Positions 54,387 to 64,000 of a stretch of 64,000 bases of DNA are shown piece after piece. How positions within the stretch are numbered: the first letter of the stretch is position 1; each line of letters opens with the position of its first letter. This DNA comes from Exophiala sp. HKRS030. Taxonomy: Eukaryota; Ascomycota; Eurotiomycetes; Chaetothyriales; Herpotrichiellaceae. The stretch covers positions 3,410,001 through 3,474,000 of the forward strand of contig JAHWDD010000006.1 in NCBI GenBank assembly GCA_023897205.1, given 5' to 3'. The position numbers and the translations under genes are program-made. Under the pieces are notes generated by a model. That model was not told the origin of the DNA. It searched no databases and saw nothing but the letters and a program-made list of their open reading frames with translations.

Positions 54387-57300
54387 GATGATGAAGATAG
54401 GCGAGGGTATGAGTGTAGTCGCAAATTGTTCACGAGTAAGGGAAACAAGAGAAAGTGATGAAGAGGGAGAGGTTGAACGAGAGCCGTAAAAAGGTTGGGA
54501 AAGATTCGTCTTCACTCATACAAAATCTTGAGTGAATATAGGGAAGGAACACTCCACCTCGAAACACGTGCAAGGCTTTGGTCTGGACTGTTCCTATTGG
54601 CCATAAGACGTGATGATATGTGGCAATGAAGAACAATGTTGACCCGGTCTTGATCGTGTGTACCTACCTTGGCTTTGTCCTCCCCTCCAGAAAGAGTTGA
54701 AATGGCGAATGATTGAACCTATCCTGAGCACGACACTAGGGCTGAGGTGCAGAGATTGTGAACCCTCCTTCGAGAATCCTACCTCAATTCTTGGATCCGT
54801 CTCATATGGCTTCTATTTCCACGGAGAGAAGGCGAATGAGCAAACAGATCTCGCATTTACCTTGGTATCCGGTAGCAGTGTCCGTTTATAAGGCATGCAG
54901 AGATATTGATAGTGTGCTAACATTCCTCAAGAGGACAAGTCTCGAGAGGAAAGGCATATCATGTTGAAAACCCCAAGCCGAAAACCTTGACAAGCTATGC
55001 CGTCTCAACAGACTTTTGTTGTTATCAACTCAGGACATCAGACTGGCATATTTAGACAACTGGCCACTATAGTTCTGATGCAGCGCTTGAGAATATCACC
55101 CGGCAGCCATGGTCGATCGAAGAACAGCAGTATTTAACGCTGTATGTCCAAGTGAGATAACACCCTGTTGGTGGATTTGGCAAAGGAATTTGAGAGTCAG
55201 CCCATCGTCGATGCGAGAGTCCTGCGAGATAAAAGGTCCAGTTGAATTGAGATGCACACAACCAATAACCGATATCCTTGGCCTGCCTGCCTAAGGCTCT
55301 CGCAGGACCGTACTCACCAAATACTTTTGTAGCCGTTGAATTGGGTTCTCTTGATCCACAGCCGACATACATGAGCTAATCCACAAACATAAGATCCAAA
55401 CGACAGGATGCAGGAACCCTTCCAACGATAACGAGGAACCCTCCGAGCCTTTCAGCGTCGATCGAAGATGCGCAGGGACGATGAGGATGATTTCCAGGAA
55501 CTGGTACGCCTGCGGACGATCCGCTTGGAAAGATATCGTTGGAGATGGTCTAGATCGGACTGGAGTTTAAAATCGAGGCCACCAATTTTCATTCCCCACG
55601 GCCATGACTTGTTTCATTGGAGAACTTCCTCGAGAGTATTGTCCTAGTGTATCAATGTATCAGGAGATCCAGAATTCTGTCGGCTGGAATGTTATCCTCC
55701 ATTGGACGCTAGACACGGATCATGAGGTCATGATAATGGAGCTGGCGATATATGGAATTGACCAGTTCGCCACCATCACAGAGCGACCATCAACGGGTCG
55801 GCAGTGAGACGGGTCCAAAGCAAGTCACTGAAAGCAAATGCATTCTCTTGATGCAACCTACTCCGTCAACTGGAGATACGGTTCAAATGATGGTGAACCT
55901 AATGCATGTCTCTCTTCAAGTCATGACCACGATATGATAGTGGGTGGATTCAAGCCCGGCGCTAGGAAGGCTTCGACGTGCTTCTCCACACGCTAAGAAT
56001 CAATCCTAGGAACTGGACTAGGGGTCCATCAACTGTTTGAGGCGGGCTGCGGGTTTTTGCCATCAGAAATACAGGGGGGTGCAAGACTAGTTGAAGCGAG
56101 CGGGGTGGGATGTATCGTCTTGATCAAGTACTCTCTTGGTGACGATGGAGGATGAATATGATTGCAGACGAGGGAGCGGCACCTACCGTGCACCTTCTAT
56201 GGTCTAAATGGAGAAGAAAAATATAGGTTTGTCGGGAACTAAATGGGGTAAAGGCGCTGAACAATAGTGACAAACGTCTCCTTGAGAGGGAAAGTCCAGA
56301 AACTATACCGAACACGACAGGGAACAATGCATGGAAAATGTACGTCGTCATAGAAATGCGGGACAAAGTCTGGGCGTTCTTCCCTCTAGGAACTCTATCT
56401 CATGTATTTCAAGTATGGCTACGTACTAACTATCTCTTTACAAATCCGAAGTATCCATAACCTGAAGGGGTGTAACACACGTAACATCGATACTTACCCA
56501 GGCCGACTTCGTATTGAAGTAGCAATTAGCGATACCGCTGCAGAATCGAGCTATGTGGTAAGCATTCAGATGCTCCAAACCACCTTGCTCCAAAGATATG
56601 GGAATCTTGATTCTTCCATATTATTTTGGCCCCTTTTCCTCGCCTCTTCGACCTCTCGAGTTTCATCATACGACTACCGACATGTCTGATGATACTTCCA
56701 AATGCCTAGCTAGCATGTTAAAGACATCGTCCACACTTAGCTTATAGAAATACGAAAGGCCTCTGATTCTGAGCGCAGAGTCTTTCTTGGCTATGCTGAG
56801 AATAGTCCGTTACTTCAAGGAGTATTTCTTGAGATGAGGGCAGGCATTGCAGATACCTTTTGTCAAACGTTCTTTCACTCCCCAAGCATGGAATCGTGAT
56901 CTAATGGTCGAGGTACGTACCTAGAGATCGTCATGGGAAATACTCCATACAAGGTCTAGCAGGCCTCCATTGTATCAAACTCTAAAAAAGTCCGGGATCT
57001 TCGCTGTGCGAGTGACTTTAGTCTTGTCGATTTATGTGCCTGCCTGGGACCAAAATAGAAACCCTGCCAATCTTTCAAGAGGACTTTGTCTCCAGAAATC
57101 CATTCGCCTCTTTTTCTCCTCCCGCCTCTAGCCTCGTTCCTGGGACCCTTGACTAGAGATGCGTCATCATTCGTTGCAACGGCTGTCAGTCTACAGGGAT
57201 CTCCTTGTTTAGGCCAACCAGGGTGCGCCCGGGGTTAGAAGGGACTTAGAAGGTAGCACATATCATCGGTCTTTAAGGCTAGCACACTCTTTTGATGGCC

Positions 57301-57705
57301 CTCTCGTTGCCAGGGCCGACGTTTTGGGCATAAAATTGGGTTCATTATGATCCTGGACAGGATTGGGTTGGATGGTGATTGATGGTGGACAATGGGTACC
57401 ACATTACCATGCAGGCACATGGGCGCATGACTGAATTCTTTCTTACCTCGCCTTCTTCCATGGCATCGGAAATGGGAGAGTAAATAAAACCTGTGTGCCG
57501 CCTTCCTCGTGCTTCAGCCTCCTTGATTCTCGTTCTCCATTCCTGCCTCAGCATCTTAACAACGGCTCGCGGGAAGTCGCTCCCTCTCGTTGTCAGGTCG
57601 TCTTGATCATTGTCTCTCGCTATTGTTGATCAAGCGCTGTAACTCATTTGAGCAGCATTCATTCTTTTGCTATTCCCAGCATCATCTTCCAATCCAGTAT
57701 CCATA
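54387..57705. other. 3.3-kb stretch without a convincing gene
   Basis: The longest gap of the window. Open frames on both strands are short and compositionally random, with no splicing that joins them into a known family. I see no terminal repeats, target-site duplications, transposase motifs or tRNA boxes. The last 300 bp form the tyrosinase promoter (C/T-rich). Confidence 0.5.
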
Positions 57706-58863
57706 ATGGTTAACACCATTGTATCGTTCGCCACTTTGGCTCTGTCGGTCGTTCCATCTCTCGTTCAAGCCATACCAGCTCCAAAGCCATGGGGTGAAAC
57801 AACCTATTTCCCTGTTGTCGACGAGTGGCTTAATCACCACCATCCTGGCAAGTGGCCCAGATGCACTGAGGACAATATCAAAATCCGAAAAGACTTCGGT
57901 GCTATGCAACAAGACGAGCGGAAGGCATACACTGATGCCATCAAGTGCATCGCATCCAAACCCTCTCAGCTCGATCAAAATCTGTACCCTGCCGCGATCA
58001 ACAGATATTTTGACTATGCAGTCACTCATGTCAACTTGACAAAGGTTGTCCACCTCGATGGCTTTTTCTTGACTTGGCATCGCTATTACCTACATCTCTT
58101 TGAACAGGATCTAAAGGAGACCTGCGGATATACAGGAGCATTCCCGTACTGGAATTGGCCCGCCACAGCCGACAATCTCAAGGGCAGCGCAATCTTCGAT
58201 GGTTCCGAATATTCCATGTCAGGTGATGGTGAATATATCGACAGTGGCCCTGTCGTTTTGGCCCCGACTTTCAGCATCCCCAAAGGCAGCGGTGGCGGCT
58301 GTGTCACCAGCGGGCCATTTGCAGGTTGGGAGAGAACCATGGCGGATATTTCCACCGGTCTCATCATTCAAGGTCTTCCTCTACCTGAGACTGCGTTCAA
58401 CCTCAATCGGTCTTGCTTGACTCGAGATCTCAACACTTTCGCCGCAACATCATGGACTAATTATACCGCTCTTTATCAGGCATTGAACGCCCCAGATATG
58501 GAACACTTTGAACAACTCATCAACGGTGTCGTCGGAGGAAGTTCGCTAGGTCTCCACTCCGGTGCTCATTTCGTTGTCGGGTCACCGGCCTCGTCCATCT
58601 TTGTTTCAGTTATGGATCCCATCTGGTGGCCATTACACACCATGCTCGACAATCTTTATACATCATGGCAGATTCGACATCCCGGTCAATTCAACGAAGT
58701 TTATGGTACTGAAACTGCCCAAAACCTACCACCAAGTCCAAATGTGACTCTCAGCACAGTGGAACCAAACTGGGGCTACTTCGAACAACGGCCGATCACT
58801 CTTGGTGAACTCATCAGTACCACAGCAGGTCCATTCTGTTACAAGTATGATGTCCCACTTTAA
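57706..58863 (+). CDS. secreted tyrosinase-family copper oxidase
   Basis: Intronless, 385 residues with a signal peptide (TIVSFATLALSVVPSLVQA). CuA ligands are His108, His116 and His125 within VTHVNLTKVVHLDGFFLTWHRYYLHLFE (outlined in parts), with the normal spacing and the WHR..E signature. CuB ligands are His284 and His288 (LHSGAHF) and His311 in DPIWWPLHTMLD; the usual Phe of DPxF is Trp here. Members oxidise phenols or catechols to quinones; secreted short ones of this type act on small phenols or in pigment and secondary metabolism. It lacks the C-terminal lid domain of cellular tyrosinases, so it belongs to the short secreted class. ATG at 57706 is the first methionine before the signal peptide. 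Confidence 0.92.
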   Translation: MVNTIVSFATLALSVVPSLVQAIPAPKPWGETTYFPVVDEWLNHHHPGKWPRCTEDNIKIRKDFGAMQQDERKAYTDAIKCIASKPSQLDQNLYPAAINRYFDYAVTHVNLTKVVHLDGFFLTWHRYYLHLFEQDLKETCGYTGAFPYWNWPATADNLKGSAIFDGSEYSMSGDGEYIDSGPVVLAPTFSIPKGSGGGCVTSGPFAGWERTMADISTGLIIQGLPLPETAFNLNRSCLTRDLNTFAATSWTNYTALYQALNAPDMEHFEQLINGVVGGSSLGLHSGAHFVVGSPASSIFVSVMDPIWWPLHTMLDNLYTSWQIRHPGQFNEVYGTETAQNLPPSPNVTLSTVEPNWGYFEQRPITLGELISTTAGPFCYKYDVPL

Positions 58864-60077
58864 GTTTCGGACATAAATTGGAGCACGAACAAAAATGTCA
58901 TGACTAGGTTGGATTAAATATCATTACCCTCGGCAATTAGCATAATAAAAATCGGATAATAGTAAAAGATGAACTTCAGGATTGGTTTGTTCTTACCATT
59001 TTGATTAGGACTCGTTTTTTTGGATATGCCGTTACTGCTTTGAGTTGGATTTTGTTGAATGTAGTTAACCGAAGACACTCCAAACATGCTATGGACTTGC
59101 TCGATAATTCGGCACGTCCAACGTGGGTGACGGCTCAACAGGACCAAGCTGGGCATCTGGACGCTATGGAAACCGGATATCGAAAATTCCCGTAGCCGTA
59201 TCACAAAATCATAAAGTGGACACGTTTCCGATGGATGGCGAAATGGAGACACTCGTAACGACACTTGAGCCACTCATGAGCACTCCTGCCGATAAATCGC
59301 AGCTGCTCTTGGAGTGAGTGCGAGAACGAGAACGAAAGTGAAAAGAAACAGCAACAGCCAGTCAGGCGAGGCCGAGTCATGAAGGCTTGGAAGTCTGATT
59401 CATCTTCGCGTTTCATTCGGAGTCATCGGATGGTCCTGTGGTTTAGCGCCCGAGCGTGCTCCATGGTGCAGTGACGATGGCGATGATTGCTGTCGACCAT
59501 CTGGCACAGAAGAGAAATATGCTCTTGAAATTGACCTGTAAAGAAATCGCAAACTTCAAGATATAAATCCAGGTTAGCCACGTTGGCATAGGTCAAGCAG
59601 GCACCCGAATATCGTTAGCTGCTGTTAGTCCCAGAGAATCTCTTTGTCTGACAGGATATATTGCGCGTCAAATCTTGGATTTTATGTTTATTTCGACGCG
59701 TCACTCGCGCGTTCGCCTTCGCCAGACAAAAGACTTAGTCTTGATAGGCTGAGCCTGATTTTCGAGATGTCACCCGATGTGATGTACACACAACCGTCGA
59801 CTGCATCTGGTTCCGCTGCATCCTGTGTTCCGCAGAAATGTGAATATGTCGCCGCGCTGAGACTATGACTGGCTCAGGCCGCGATGGTACACAGTGAATG
59901 GAGTTCCATTTCACTTAGGTTTGTTTGTTCCCTGTACAGCGATCATTGTCATATTGTCGACCACTCCTGCAACTCTGACCTGGACCTCCTCGTACTCAAA
60001 CTCATGGCCAGACCTCTTCGTCCCTCGATCTCTTATCCTGCCTCTCTTGGATCTGCAACGACTGTACTTGTGACAGA
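58864..60077. other. intergenic region upstream of the CYTH gene
   Basis: About 1.2 kb. No gene with signatures. The last 200 bp are C/T-rich, as expected of a promoter. Short frames only. Confidence 0.5.
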
Positions 60078-60719
60078 ATGTCCCTCGAAGTCGAGCGCAA
60101 ATTCCTCCCCTCCGCCCTGAACCTCATTGCCAAAAATGCAGGCACTCCCGCTTTCCGCAATCTTAAATCTCACCCGACATCCACCTTCGTTGATACATAC
60201 TACGATCAGGGAAGCAGGCTTCGTGATCTCGGCATATGGCTGCGCCAACGGGATCAGCAGTGGCAAGCCAAAGTGAAAATGGGTGGCAATTACATAAACT
60301 CTCAATTCCGTGAGGTCGAGGAGCCGGGCAATATTGCCGTTTTGCTACTGAAGTATCTGCCGATCTCGAAGTCATACAACGAAATCGATCCTTCACTACC
60401 AAAGCAGTTGCAAAAGTATGATTTGATACCTTTCGCCAATTTCACGACCACCAGACAGAATTGGACAGCTGTGCCTGACGACAATGGTTCTCAGGTTAGC
60501 ATCGTGGTTGACGGCACAGACTTTGGTCATGTTGTGGGCGAAGTCGAGCTGCAAATGGAATACGACGACTGTGGGACTATAGAAGCGCAAACCGATGCGA
60601 TCAGGTCTATGAACGCCCAACTCGACAAGTTCATGGCCAAGCATCGCTGGGCGTTTCCTCAAGCTGAGTGTAAGGGAAAGCTTTCTGCTTACTTTGACTG
60701 GAAGAAGCATCATCCTTGA
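60078..60719 (+). CDS. CYTH-domain phosphohydrolase (thiamine-triphosphatase-like)
   Basis: Intronless, 213 residues, the length of single-domain CYTH enzymes. The ExExK signature stands at residues 4-8 (EVERK), followed by DTYYDQ, LRDLGIWLRQRD, QWQAKVKMGG, VSIVVDGTDFG, GEVELQM and SAYF, the alternating charged strands of the triphosphate-tunnel fold. These metal-dependent enzymes cleave triphosphate groups (thiamine triphosphate, tripolyphosphate, nucleotides) in the cytosol. It converges with the nucleoside-monophosphate kinase gene 292 bp away, which in turn is divergent from the viperin gene. A shared role in nucleotide metabolism is an inference from position. Confidence 0.9.
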   Translation: MSLEVERKFLPSALNLIAKNAGTPAFRNLKSHPTSTFVDTYYDQGSRLRDLGIWLRQRDQQWQAKVKMGGNYINSQFREVEEPGNIAVLLLKYLPISKSYNEIDPSLPKQLQKYDLIPFANFTTTRQNWTAVPDDNGSQVSIVVDGTDFGHVVGEVELQMEYDDCGTIEAQTDAIRSMNAQLDKFMAKHRWAFPQAECKGKLSAYFDWKKHHP

Positions 60720-61011
60720 ACTAACTCAGGCAAGTTCTAATTCTTCGTTACTTCCAGCACCAGCTGTCGTTTGGGGTCTCGCTTGAATACTCTACCAGAG
60801 ACTGCAACGACTTATCTAGCATCTTTCCCAAGGCACTGGTCTCACGAACCGGAAATCACTTGATATGGACTATAGCATTGTTCCGACTGCAAGCTAGACT
60901 TGTCATTAAAATCATCTATCTTCAGACATGTCATGGGAATGACGCTCTACTCGTGTTATCCTTCAATCAGCCCGGTGAACTGGTTTGTAGCTCAATGGTA
61001 TGCCTCCAATT

Positions 61012-61929
61012 TCATTCCCCTTCTTGGTTCTCATCACTTTCATCCCCACTCTCTATATCATCTTCACCAACACCATGTTCATCCTGATGAATACCCTCAT
61101 CTTTGCCATCGTCGACAAGGTCATCGCTCTCCTCATTGCTCGTGCTGTCACAATCGGAAAACCAGGCGGCAAGCTTCTTTCCGATGACAGTCCCAAAGTG
61201 CGCTTCAATCTCTCCCTTGATAATTTTCCAATGCAGTGACTGCTCCAGCTCCTCATACAACATCCACCACGACTGGCTTGTTTTACCCTTAGTGTCAATG
61301 CGAACAATCTTGCTGAGATTCAACTGCTCCGTGAAGATCTGGTAATACCCCTGCTCATACTTGATAACCTCGCCAACTTCATCCCTCAAAGCATAATTCT
61401 CCAAGGTCTGTTCATTCTCCTCAGAAAACTGGCAAAACCGTTTGCTGAAGATCTCAATCAATTTCTGCTCGTCATGTCCTCCACGACCTCTCCGGCCGAA
61501 TCTCTTCCGTGCAGTCGCCAGAGGGCAGTCGAAGAACAAGACCAATCTTGGCTCTGGTCCTTTCCAGCAATGGATCTGACTCGCTGTGCGCGGGAACCCA
61601 TCAAGAAGTACACATGCTGGTTTCACCGCATTGGCATCCACAATCACCTTGTCCAAGATCGGAGTGAGGAGATCATTCGGGAGCAAAGTCTCGCTTTCGA
61701 TATATGGTTTGATGGCTTTGGCAAGTTCGGAGGTTCCATCTTCGGCGACAAACTTGCGAAGATAGTCTCCCAACGATACGTGAAGGAAGTCAGGTTCTTC
61801 CGCCATTTTCTTGCATAATGTGCCTTTGCCGGCTGCAGGAGCCCCAATCACGAAGATGTAAAAGGGAAAGTCACTATTTGATGGGTTGATAGAGTCTTGC
61901 CCCATTGTGGACACTGGATGTAGAGCCAT
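61012..61929 (-). CDS. UMP/CMP-kinase-like nucleoside monophosphate kinase
   Basis: Intronless, 305 residues. P-loop GAPAAGKGT (residues 29-37), NMP-binding SLGDYLR, the DGFPRT motif (110-115), LVLFFDCPLATARKRFGRRG with the LID arginines, and a closing helix region are those of adenylate/UMP-CMP kinases. The phrase VLFFDCP is nearer to UMP-CMP kinases than to adenylate kinases. A 60-residue C-terminal extension ends in a strongly acidic tail (DDLVDDGKDEG..ESGDESDENQ), not usual for the core enzyme. The reaction is phosphate transfer from ATP to UMP or CMP (or another NMP). It is divergent from the viperin gene with 821 bp between start codons, echoing the CMPK2-RSAD2 pairing of vertebrates. 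The general NMP-kinase call is secure; the substrate is inferred. Confidence 0.88.
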   Translation of the reverse strand: MALHPVSTMGQDSINPSNSDFPFYIFVIGAPAAGKGTLCKKMAEEPDFLHVSLGDYLRKFVAEDGTSELAKAIKPYIESETLLPNDLLTPILDKVIVDANAVKPACVLLDGFPRTASQIHCWKGPEPRLVLFFDCPLATARKRFGRRGRGGHDEQKLIEIFSKRFCQFSEENEQTLENYALRDEVGEVIKYEQGYYQIFTEQLNLSKIVRIDTKGKTSQSWWMLYEELEQSLHWKIIKGEIEAHFGTVIGKKLAAWFSDCDSTSNEESDDLVDDGKDEGIHQDEHGVGEDDIESGDESDENQEGE

Positions 61930-62750
61930 GGCAGTGATTGACTGGTGATATTGTTAATCCTGTAATCTTTTGGTACTATGGCTAGTATTGGGACTGCTAA
62001 GTGAGGAAAGGGGAATGTTGCATTTCAATCTCAGGGTATACACGATGAGCCTCGTGTATTCTGATCGGGGCTTTGTTGACGATTGTGTCAACCAGGCAGG
62101 AACAGACTGGCAATCAACACATGAGTCGCCAGCAGACACACGAATGATCCACTCCATGTTTGTCACTCCATGCTTATGGTTTGCTGCACTATTGTCTGTA
62201 CCCAGACAGAATGCTGGTATTGGCATCTATGGTAAAGCGGGAAACGATCAAGTTGACAAAGACCCGTAGGTTTGATTTCCACATGCATATTGCCTACCGC
62301 ATCAAAGAACATCGGATACAATGTACGGATTTGACAAAGCCTCTTCACTTTTGCCAAACACATGCTAGCAATGAACATGTAACAACTTTACATGTATTCA
62401 ATCAGCACTTCTGTTTGCCACGCTCAATTGAGCCCGTCGTGTCACAACAGGGAGAGCGAACAGACTTGTCGAAGGGGCGCTCGAGCTCATTAACAAAGGT
62501 CAAACCGAACGGGGTGAGATCTGAATGTCCCTTGTACAGCGTTCGTTTGCTCAAGGCAATGGAAAATACCTTCAAGCTGTGTACCTGCTACCAGATCAAT
62601 AAGTAGAGCTGTTTGAAGACATCACTTCTGGTTCCCAACACCCTTCATCACTGTAAGAAAGCGACTCCTAAGGACTTGAGAACATCCATCACGACCTGCT
62701 TCATACTACACTCTCAATCAAGTCATAGTCCATCTCTCCAATCAATCACA
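61930..62750. promoter_or_regulatory. bidirectional promoter region, NMP kinase / viperin
   Basis: 821 bp between divergent starts. No coding frame with signatures and no repeated motif that I can name. If the two genes are co-regulated, their shared elements should be here. Confidence 0.55.
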
Positions 62751-64000
62751 ATGCTCCTGCAGGCCCTCCAAGCCGAAGGCTTCGCGCCGAACAACATGGC
62801 TCTCGGTGCATTGCTTGGATATTCCGTTCCCAAGATCTATCATGGTGTCCAGGGAAGATACCGTGCCTATCGTAACAAACACGAAACACCTGAAGGCAAT
62901 CTCAACAACGATATCGATATCAATGCACAGTCCGATACGTCCAAACGAGTTGGTGATTCCACCTTGACGAAAGATGAGAATCTCGTTCCCCTCTCCGTCA
63001 ACTACCATTTCTCACGCAAGTGCAACTATAGCTGCGGCTTCTGTTTCCACACCGAGACGACCAGTCACATAGCAACTCTCACACAGGCCAAGCAAGCAAT
63101 GTCGCTTTTGGCTCAAGCGGGGATGAAGAAGATCAACTTCGCAGGTGGAGAGCCATTTCTGTACAAGACATTCCTCGGCAAGTTGGTCGACTACTGCAAG
63201 GAAGAGCTTCAACTGGAATCCGTCAGTATTGTATCCAATGGATCAAACATTACGCGCGAATGGCTTCAGAGTCACGCTAAGAACTTGGACATCCTAGCCG
63301 TGTCATGCGACAGTTTCAATGAACAGACAAACATCGAGATCGGACGTGGTACAGGCGAACACATTCCAAAACTATTCAAAGTCGCAGACTGGTGTCGCGA
63401 ATTTGGAATCATGTTCAAGCTCAACACCGTAGTGTGCAAGCCGAACGTGCTGGAAGACATGAACGAGCAAATCACCCGCTTGAACCCTTACCGGTGGAAA
63501 TGTTTCCAGGTTCTGCTCGTCGCTGGAGAGAACGACTCGGCAACGACCAAGAGAGATGCAAGGAAATTCCAGATCGAAGACGAGCAATTCGACGAGTTCT
63601 GTCGCAGACACCGTGGTCAGAAAGCCATTGTGCCGGAGAGCAATCGTGTCATGGCGAAGAGTTATCTCATCCTGGACGAGTATCTACGGTTTTTAGATCG
63701 CACGGGTCAGCAACCAAGTAGAAGCATTTTGGAGGTTGGGGTCGAAAAGGCCTTGCGGAGCGTTTTCTGGGACAAGGAGAGTTTTGAGAAGAGAGGCGGT
63801 GTCTATGCCTGGAACGAAGAAATGGTGGATAAGGAGAAGGAGGAGAACTCGAAACAGAGCCAAAGAAATGATGACAAACAGGTCGACGAAGAATCAGACG
63901 GCGGTGTGAAAACTGCTGAAGACGGCGATTGGACCACCGTCCGCAATAACAATTTGATCACGAATGATAATGTCGACTCGAATGTTCTTGCCCAGCGGTC
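62751..64000 (+). CDS. viperin-type radical-SAM enzyme (3' end cut by window)
   Basis: One open frame from ATG 62751 to the window end, 416 codons and more. The radical-SAM cluster motif CNYSCGFCFH (Cys91, Cys95, Cys98) sits in the viperin-specific setting NYHFSRKCNYSCGFCFHTET. Further marks are KINFAGGEPF (GGEP 132-135), VSIVSNGS, LAVSCDSF, FKLNTVV, RWKCFQVLLVAGEN, a C-terminal domain with VPESNRVMAKSYLILDEYLRFL, and ILEVGVEKALRSVFWDKESF..KRGGVYAW. Viperins convert a nucleoside triphosphate (CTP in animals) to the 3'-deoxy-3',4'-didehydro form, a chain terminator of viral RNA synthesis. The first 80 residues form a variable, partly amphipathic lead as in other eukaryotic viperins. After the normal end of the family, about 60 polar, acidic residues follow and run off the window. 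Confidence 0.93.
   Translation, partial: MLLQALQAEGFAPNNMALGALLGYSVPKIYHGVQGRYRAYRNKHETPEGNLNNDIDINAQSDTSKRVGDSTLTKDENLVPLSVNYHFSRKCNYSCGFCFHTETTSHIATLTQAKQAMSLLAQAGMKKINFAGGEPFLYKTFLGKLVDYCKEELQLESVSIVSNGSNITREWLQSHAKNLDILAVSCDSFNEQTNIEIGRGTGEHIPKLFKVADWCREFGIMFKLNTVVCKPNVLEDMNEQITRLNPYRWKCFQVLLVAGENDSATTKRDARKFQIEDEQFDEFCRRHRGQKAIVPESNRVMAKSYLILDEYLRFLDRTGQQPSRSILEVGVEKALRSVFWDKESFEKRGGVYAWNEEMVDKEKEENSKQSQRNDDKQVDEESDGGVKTAEDGDWTTVRNNNLITNDNVDSNVLAQR

Noticed and set aside
60988..61002. TAGCTCAATGGTATG, similar to a tRNA A box
   Set aside because: No B box (GGTTCGAxTCC-like) follows at a suitable distance and no cloverleaf can be drawn; it also sits at the 3' end of the kinase gene.
1..64000. 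CRISPR arrays, bacterial operons, rRNA genes and complete transposons
   Set aside because: None seen: no regularly spaced repeats, no terminal inverted repeats with transposase motifs and no ribosomal RNA text; the window is eukaryotic.

Overview
The window is nuclear DNA of a filamentous ascomycete (Pezizomycotina). The genes carry many short GT..AG introns, mostly 46-70 bp with CTAAC/CTGAC-like branch sites. The gene set is also fungal: a Zn2Cys6 factor, a bZIP with a DUF3425 tail, sugar-porter and DHA1 MFS carriers, a Baeyer-Villiger monooxygenase, a CDC50/LEM3 protein, SNW1/Prp45, a PUF protein and a PEX14-like KPWE protein. The mix of catabolic oxidoreductases and transporters would suit Eurotiomycetes/Chaetothyriales, but I hold that placement only weakly. 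All exon borders were worked out by eye from splice signals and reading phase.

Region 1 (1-24.2 kb) is an accessory, catabolic-looking block. It runs: a CTF1/FarA-type Zn2Cys6 regulator (cut by the window start), a zinc-less MDR/enoyl-reductase-like oxidoreductase, a Baeyer-Villiger monooxygenase (BVMO), two divergent SDR paralogues, a sugar-porter MFS, acetoacetyl-CoA synthetase, a third SDR with damaged splice donors, a bZIP/DUF3425 factor with a frameshift, a second sugar-porter MFS and a DHA1 drug-type MFS with a frameshift. There is no PKS, NRPS or terpene synthase. The set reads as import and oxidation of a ketone- or terpenoid-like substrate feeding into CoA metabolism. The 6-mer CCTCGG/CCGAGG, the known target of the FarA/FarB (CTF1) regulator class, occurs in every one of the first five intergenic promoters, and the first gene encodes a member of that class. 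Several genes of the block look as if they are decaying.

Region 2 (24.6-34.9 kb) holds a Ser/Thr-rich single-pass membrane protein, a putative GPI-anchored surface protein, an AIM6-like phosphodiesterase, a PAP2 lipid phosphatase, an alpha/beta hydrolase with a frameshift and a PEX14-like KPWE-domain protein.

Region 3 (35.6-54.4 kb) is conserved, intact and largely housekeeping: a PUF RNA-binding protein, a large secreted Ser hydrolase, a Sly41-like phosphate-sugar translocator, a CDC50 flippase subunit, an M43 metalloprotease, SNW1/Prp45 and two proteins of unknown function. A gap of about 3.3 kb with no convincing gene follows.

Region 4 (57.7-64 kb) holds a secreted tyrosinase, then what I consider the best discovery of the window. 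A viperin-type radical-SAM gene (truncated by the window end) is transcribed divergently from a UMP/CMP-kinase-like NMP kinase, and a CYTH triphosphatase gene lies just beyond the kinase. Vertebrate viperin (RSAD2) is likewise paired with the nucleotide kinase CMPK2, so this looks like a fungal nucleotide-analogue antiviral module.

Three genes (bZIP, DHA1 MFS, alpha/beta hydrolase) each lack exactly one C in a four-C run. They may be true pseudogenes or share a homopolymer base-calling error.
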